A stretch of DNA of 64,000 nt from Tenacibaculum soleae (lineage in GTDB: Bacteria > Bacteroidota > Bacteroidia > Flavobacteriales > Flavobacteriaceae). The notes under the pieces were generated by a model, which was not told the DNA's origin, ran no database searches, and saw only the letters and a program-made list of their open reading frames with translations. Below, one piece after another: positions 61,139-64,000 of this stretch. Both the position numbers and the translations under genes were made by a program. The stretch is taken from positions 239,789-303,788 of the forward strand of contig NZ_MAKX01000013.1 of the NCBI RefSeq assembly GCF_001693415.1. Direction: 5' to 3'. How positions within the stretch are numbered: position 1 is the stretch's first letter; the number at the start of each line of letters is the position of its first letter.

Positions 61139-62053
61139 ATGGAAGCAATTATTACCATAGTAGGATTTTTAGGGACTGGCAAAACAACGTTGTTAAAATA
61201 TTTGACCAATAGTTTTTTAGAAAATGGTTGGAGCCCTTTTATCATCTTAAATGATTATGAAAATGCCAATATGGATGCACAACAGTTTTTAAATCAAGTT
61301 GATGTAAAGAATATAAAAGCACTTACAGGTAGCTGTATTTGTTGTAGTGGAATTAATGAACTTAGAAACGTTGTAAATAGAGTACCTAAACGTAAAAAAG
61401 GAATAACTTTAATAGAAGCCAATGGAACATCAGATGCTTGTGCTTTAATGGAGTTTCTGGGGGTTGGTTTAAATGAGCAGTTTTTGCCTCCCATACAAAT
61501 TGCTGTAGTAGATGTAAATAATTGGCAAAAAAGAGAAAAGCATAATGATTTAGAAACAAATCAAGTACAAGTTTCATCATTAATAGTACTAACACATCTA
61601 GAGAATTGTTCTGAAGTAAGAAAAGAGTTGGTAGTTAAAGAGTTAAAAGAACATAATGCTTTTGCTAAAATTATTACTATGGATCAAATCAATATTTCAT
61701 GGTTACCAGAATTATCAAGTTCTAATAACATTCCAGAAAAATTAGATCATTTAAAATCACATTGGTCTTCTTGCTCTGTAGATTTACCTGTTCTACCAAG
61801 TAAAGAGGTTATAAAAAGTATTTGTAAAAAAATACCAAAAACCATATTACGCGTAAAAGGCTGTGTACAATTAGGTAAAGAAGAGGTATATACGTATTTC
61901 GAAAGAACACCTGATGGCAATATAACCATCAGACCTTTTAGAGGAATACCCATAACTGGTTCCAAATTATTAACAATTGGGCCTAGTAGTGAGCCTTTAT
62001 TACTCAAAAAAATAGTAAAAAGTGTGTTAAATGAACACAAACAAACGATCTAA
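61139..62053 (+). CDS. COG0523 (CobW-type) metal-chaperone GTPase, first copy
   Basis: 304 residues. GTPase motifs: Walker A GFLGTGKTT, switch region ILNDYENANMDA, the metal motif GSCICCSG (CxCC) and a LIEANGTSD Walker B region. The NKxD motif is weak (VLTHLEN). A short C-terminal domain follows. CxCC GTPases deliver metals, in several bacteria zinc, to client enzymes. It is more divergent than the next gene and starts 42 bases after phoX. Confidence 0.88.
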   Translation: MEAIITIVGFLGTGKTTLLKYLTNSFLENGWSPFIILNDYENANMDAQQFLNQVDVKNIKALTGSCICCSGINELRNVVNRVPKRKKGITLIEANGTSDACALMEFLGVGLNEQFLPPIQIAVVDVNNWQKREKHNDLETNQVQVSSLIVLTHLENCSEVRKELVVKELKEHNAFAKIITMDQINISWLPELSSSNNIPEKLDHLKSHWSSCSVDLPVLPSKEVIKSICKKIPKTILRVKGCVQLGKEEVYTYFERTPDGNITIRPFRGIPITGSKLLTIGPSSEPLLLKKIVKSVLNEHKQTI

Positions 62054-62059
62054 AATAAA

Positions 62060-63259
62060 ATGAAAAAATTACCAGTAACTGTTTTAAGTGGTTTTTTAGG
62101 AGCCGGAAAAACAACTTTATTAAATCACATTTTACATAACAAAGCAGGGTTAAAGGTAGCTGTAATTGTAAACGATATGAGCGAAGTTAATATTGATGCT
62201 CAATTTCTTGAAAATGAAAATACACTATCTAGAACAGAAGAAAAATTAGTAGAAATGTCTAATGGTTGCATTTGTTGTACACTTCGTGAAGACCTAATGG
62301 TAGAGGTAGAGCAATTAGCTAAACAAAATAAATTTGATTATCTCTTAATTGAAAGTACTGGTATTAGTGAACCTATTCCTGTGGCACAAACATTTACATT
62401 TGAAAGTGAAGATCGTACTATCGATTTAAGTAGATTTAGTTATATTGATACGATGGTTACAGTAGTTGATGCTTTTAACTTTTTAAAAGATTTTTCAAGT
62501 GCAGATTATTTAACAACAAGAAAGTTAACAAATATTGAAGGTGATGACAGAACCATTGTAAATCTGTTAACTGATCAAATAGAATTTGCTAATGTAATTT
62601 TATTAAATAAAACTGATTTAGTATCTGAAGATAACATTGAAGAACTTAAAGCAATAATACACAAACTAAATCCTGAAGCACATATTATTGCTACACAAAA
62701 TTCTAATGTTAAATTAGATAAAGTAATAAATACGGGTTTATTTAATTACGAAAAAGCAGAAGCATCAGCAGGATGGATTAAAGAATTAGAGAGTGAACAT
62801 GTTCCTGAAACTGAAGAATATGGTATTAGTTCATTTGTTTTTAAAAGTAAAAAACCATTTCACCCAGTACGTTTTTTAAACTATTTAAATCAAAGTTTTC
62901 CTCAAAATATTATAAGAAGTAAAGGGATGTTTTGGCTGGCTTCAAGATCCAATCAAGCATTAATATGGAGTTCAGCAGGAGGTTCTTGCAAAGTTGATTC
63001 TGCAGGTGTTTGGTGGGCATCAATGGATTATGGAAAACGAATGAGTCATACTACATTTAGTGATAATAAAAGTAATATCGAAGCTGAATGGCACACATTA
63101 TATGGAGATAGAAAAATAGAATTAGTTTTTATAGGTCAACATTTAGCTAAAGAAAAAATTATTGCCAAATTAAAAAATTGTTTACTTACTAGCGAAGAAA
63201 TTAAAATTTGGGAAAATAAAAAATTCCCAACAAAAGACCAGTGGCCAATAGCGATCTAG
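62060..63259 (+). CDS. COG0523 (CobW-type) metal-chaperone GTPase, second copy
   Basis: 399 residues with canonical motifs: SGFLGAGKTTLLNHIL, VNDMSEVNIDA, metal motif NGCICCTLRED, LIESTGISEPIPVA, LLNKTDLV, and the CobW C-terminal domain (about 275-390, KKPFHPVRFLNYLN and GMFWLASRSNQALIWSSAGG). It is the fuller copy, close to YciC/ZigA-type zinc chaperones. It starts 6 bases after its partner's stop codon, so both are made together. Confidence 0.93.
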   Translation: MKKLPVTVLSGFLGAGKTTLLNHILHNKAGLKVAVIVNDMSEVNIDAQFLENENTLSRTEEKLVEMSNGCICCTLREDLMVEVEQLAKQNKFDYLLIESTGISEPIPVAQTFTFESEDRTIDLSRFSYIDTMVTVVDAFNFLKDFSSADYLTTRKLTNIEGDDRTIVNLLTDQIEFANVILLNKTDLVSEDNIEELKAIIHKLNPEAHIIATQNSNVKLDKVINTGLFNYEKAEASAGWIKELESEHVPETEEYGISSFVFKSKKPFHPVRFLNYLNQSFPQNIIRSKGMFWLASRSNQALIWSSAGGSCKVDSAGVWWASMDYGKRMSHTTFSDNKSNIEAEWHTLYGDRKIELVFIGQHLAKEKIIAKLKNCLLTSEEIKIWENKKFPTKDQWPIAI

Positions 63260-63339
63260 TTTGTATTATAATACTTTTATACAAGTAATTTCCAAGTAAT
63301 ATTAATCCGTTACAATATCTCCTAAAATATAGCGAATGA

Positions 63340-63573
63340 GCCATAAACTGTTTTACTAAAAATGTAAAACAAAAATCATTTAGGCAAGCAGATTATTTAT
63401 TATCTGGTTTGGGAGAGCCAAATGAAACAAGGTTAGGTTATGCATTTAGTAAAGATTACGGAAACTCCGTTGGAAATAAATTGAAGCAAAGAATAGCTAA
63501 TACAATTTATAAGAATATAGCAGTAAAACCAGGCGTTTTGAGTCATTTTACTGATATAGAATTGTATTTTTAA
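63340..63573 (+). pseudogene. Start-less reading frame, decayed gene
   Basis: 77 codons are open up to TAA at 63571 but contain no ATG, and only a TTG, between the upstream stop and SGLGEPNETRLGYAFSKDYG. The segment RQADYLLSGLGEPNETRLGY and GNKLKQRIANTIYKNIAVKP is compositionally gene-like. I cannot name the family; it appears to be the remnant of a longer gene. Confidence 0.45.
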
Positions 63574-63727
63574 GATTATAGAAGTTATCTTTTCAGAGTA
63601 ATTTTATACTCTTGCGCATAGCTTATCGATAAGTTCCTGAAAAAAATTACAACGAGAATTCCATATTCAACGAATACTTTATTAAGAAACTAAATGTGAG
63701 CTTTTATGCGGTTGCAAGCGTTGGAAA

Positions 63728-63777
63728 ATTGTGTTTAAAATTTAAAGTTTTTTTCAGCTTTAAATTTTAAACACAAT
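63728..63777. repeat. Perfect 20-bp inverted repeat
   Basis: ATTGTGTTTAAAATTTAAAG (63728-63747) pairs exactly with CTTTAAATTTTAAACACAAT (63758-63777) around TTTTTTTCAG. It lies outside any gene in the tail of the window. The remainder of 63574-64000 shows no gene I can support. Confidence 0.75.
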
Positions 63778-64000
63778 ATGAGCGATTTTGGCAAGAGGCA
63801 ATTTGACATAATGTCTAATTATAGATACAAATGTATAGTTCGAATGTTTATTGAGAATCGTTTATTTTGAAAATGTTGAATCATTATACAGAATATGAAA
63901 TTCTCACGAATACCTAAAACACCAATTATAATGACCCCAGTAATACAGATAATTGTAGAACGAGAACATTCTGGGATATTTTACATAATATTAATTATAG

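Noticed and set aside
63728..63777. The perfect inverted repeat suggested a retron msr/msd or a terminator.
   Set aside because: No reverse transcriptase gene is in the window, no gene ends just before it, and the T-run is in the loop, not after the stem.

Overview
The window is an AT-rich bacterial chromosome segment with the hallmarks of a marine-type member of the family Flavobacteriaceae (phylum Bacteroidota). Supporting signs are TonB-dependent receptors with carboxypeptidase-like N-terminal domains, a TlpA-like lipoprotein, a DUF3822/rsmD operon, promoters of the Bacteroidota type (TAnnTTTG at -7 in place of TATAAT), few Shine-Dalgarno sequences, and flavobacterial hairpin repeats. The relative is probably close to Tenacibaculum or Polaribacter, but species cannot be fixed by eye. 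No rRNA, tRNA, CRISPR array or intact insertion sequence was seen.

Layout. 0.2-3 kb: two uncharacterised proteins with a NarL-type two-component pair. 3-15 kb: housekeeping genes (DbpA-like helicase, tRNA dihydrouridine synthase, penicillin-binding protein 1C, SulP transporter with a universal stress protein, a Na+/H+ antiporter, dnaX). 15-21.9 kb: msrA, a small peptide/TonB receptor/His-rich lipoprotein operon, a TerC protein and purB. 21.9-23.4 kb: a Crp/Fnr regulator, a truncated haemoglobin and a small membrane protein, carrying two matching operators. 23.4-34.7 kb: a VWA membrane protein, thioesterase, second peptide/TonB receptor operon, SPFH protein, DEAD-box helicase, thioredoxin-fold lipoprotein and ABC-F ATPase.

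34.7-39.3 kb is an accessory patch. A 343-bp unit is repeated 2.6 times and carries the broken 5' end of one restriction-modification gene. Next comes a restriction-modification methyltransferase whose nuclease N-terminus has been cut off, bracketed by two copies of a dispersed hairpin repeat. 39.3-45.5 kb returns to core genes (rsmD operon, RecD-like helicase, PIG-L deacetylase). 45.7-47.3 kb is a second accessory patch: two cassette-like genes with attC-like repeats, one of them enclosed by 32-bp perfect inverted repeats.

47.4-56.7 kb: a LytTR/LytS two-component pair diverges from a six-gene run. The run encodes a secreted ankyrin/phosphatase fusion, an ABC ATPase, an ABC permease fused to an M1 aminopeptidase, an outer-membrane protein and a CPBP membrane protease, with a possible 28-residue peptide in the leader. 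It looks like an envelope-stress or peptide-export module.

56.9-63.3 kb is the most coherent system. A Fur/Zur-type repressor diverges from merC-like, folE, two poorly known genes, a Tat-exported PhoX phosphatase and two tandem COG0523 (CobW-type) metal-chaperone GTPases. Matching GCAACTnAGTTGC palindromes sit in both divergent promoters. I infer a zinc-limitation regulon. The last 700 bp hold a decayed reading frame and a perfect 20-bp inverted repeat.
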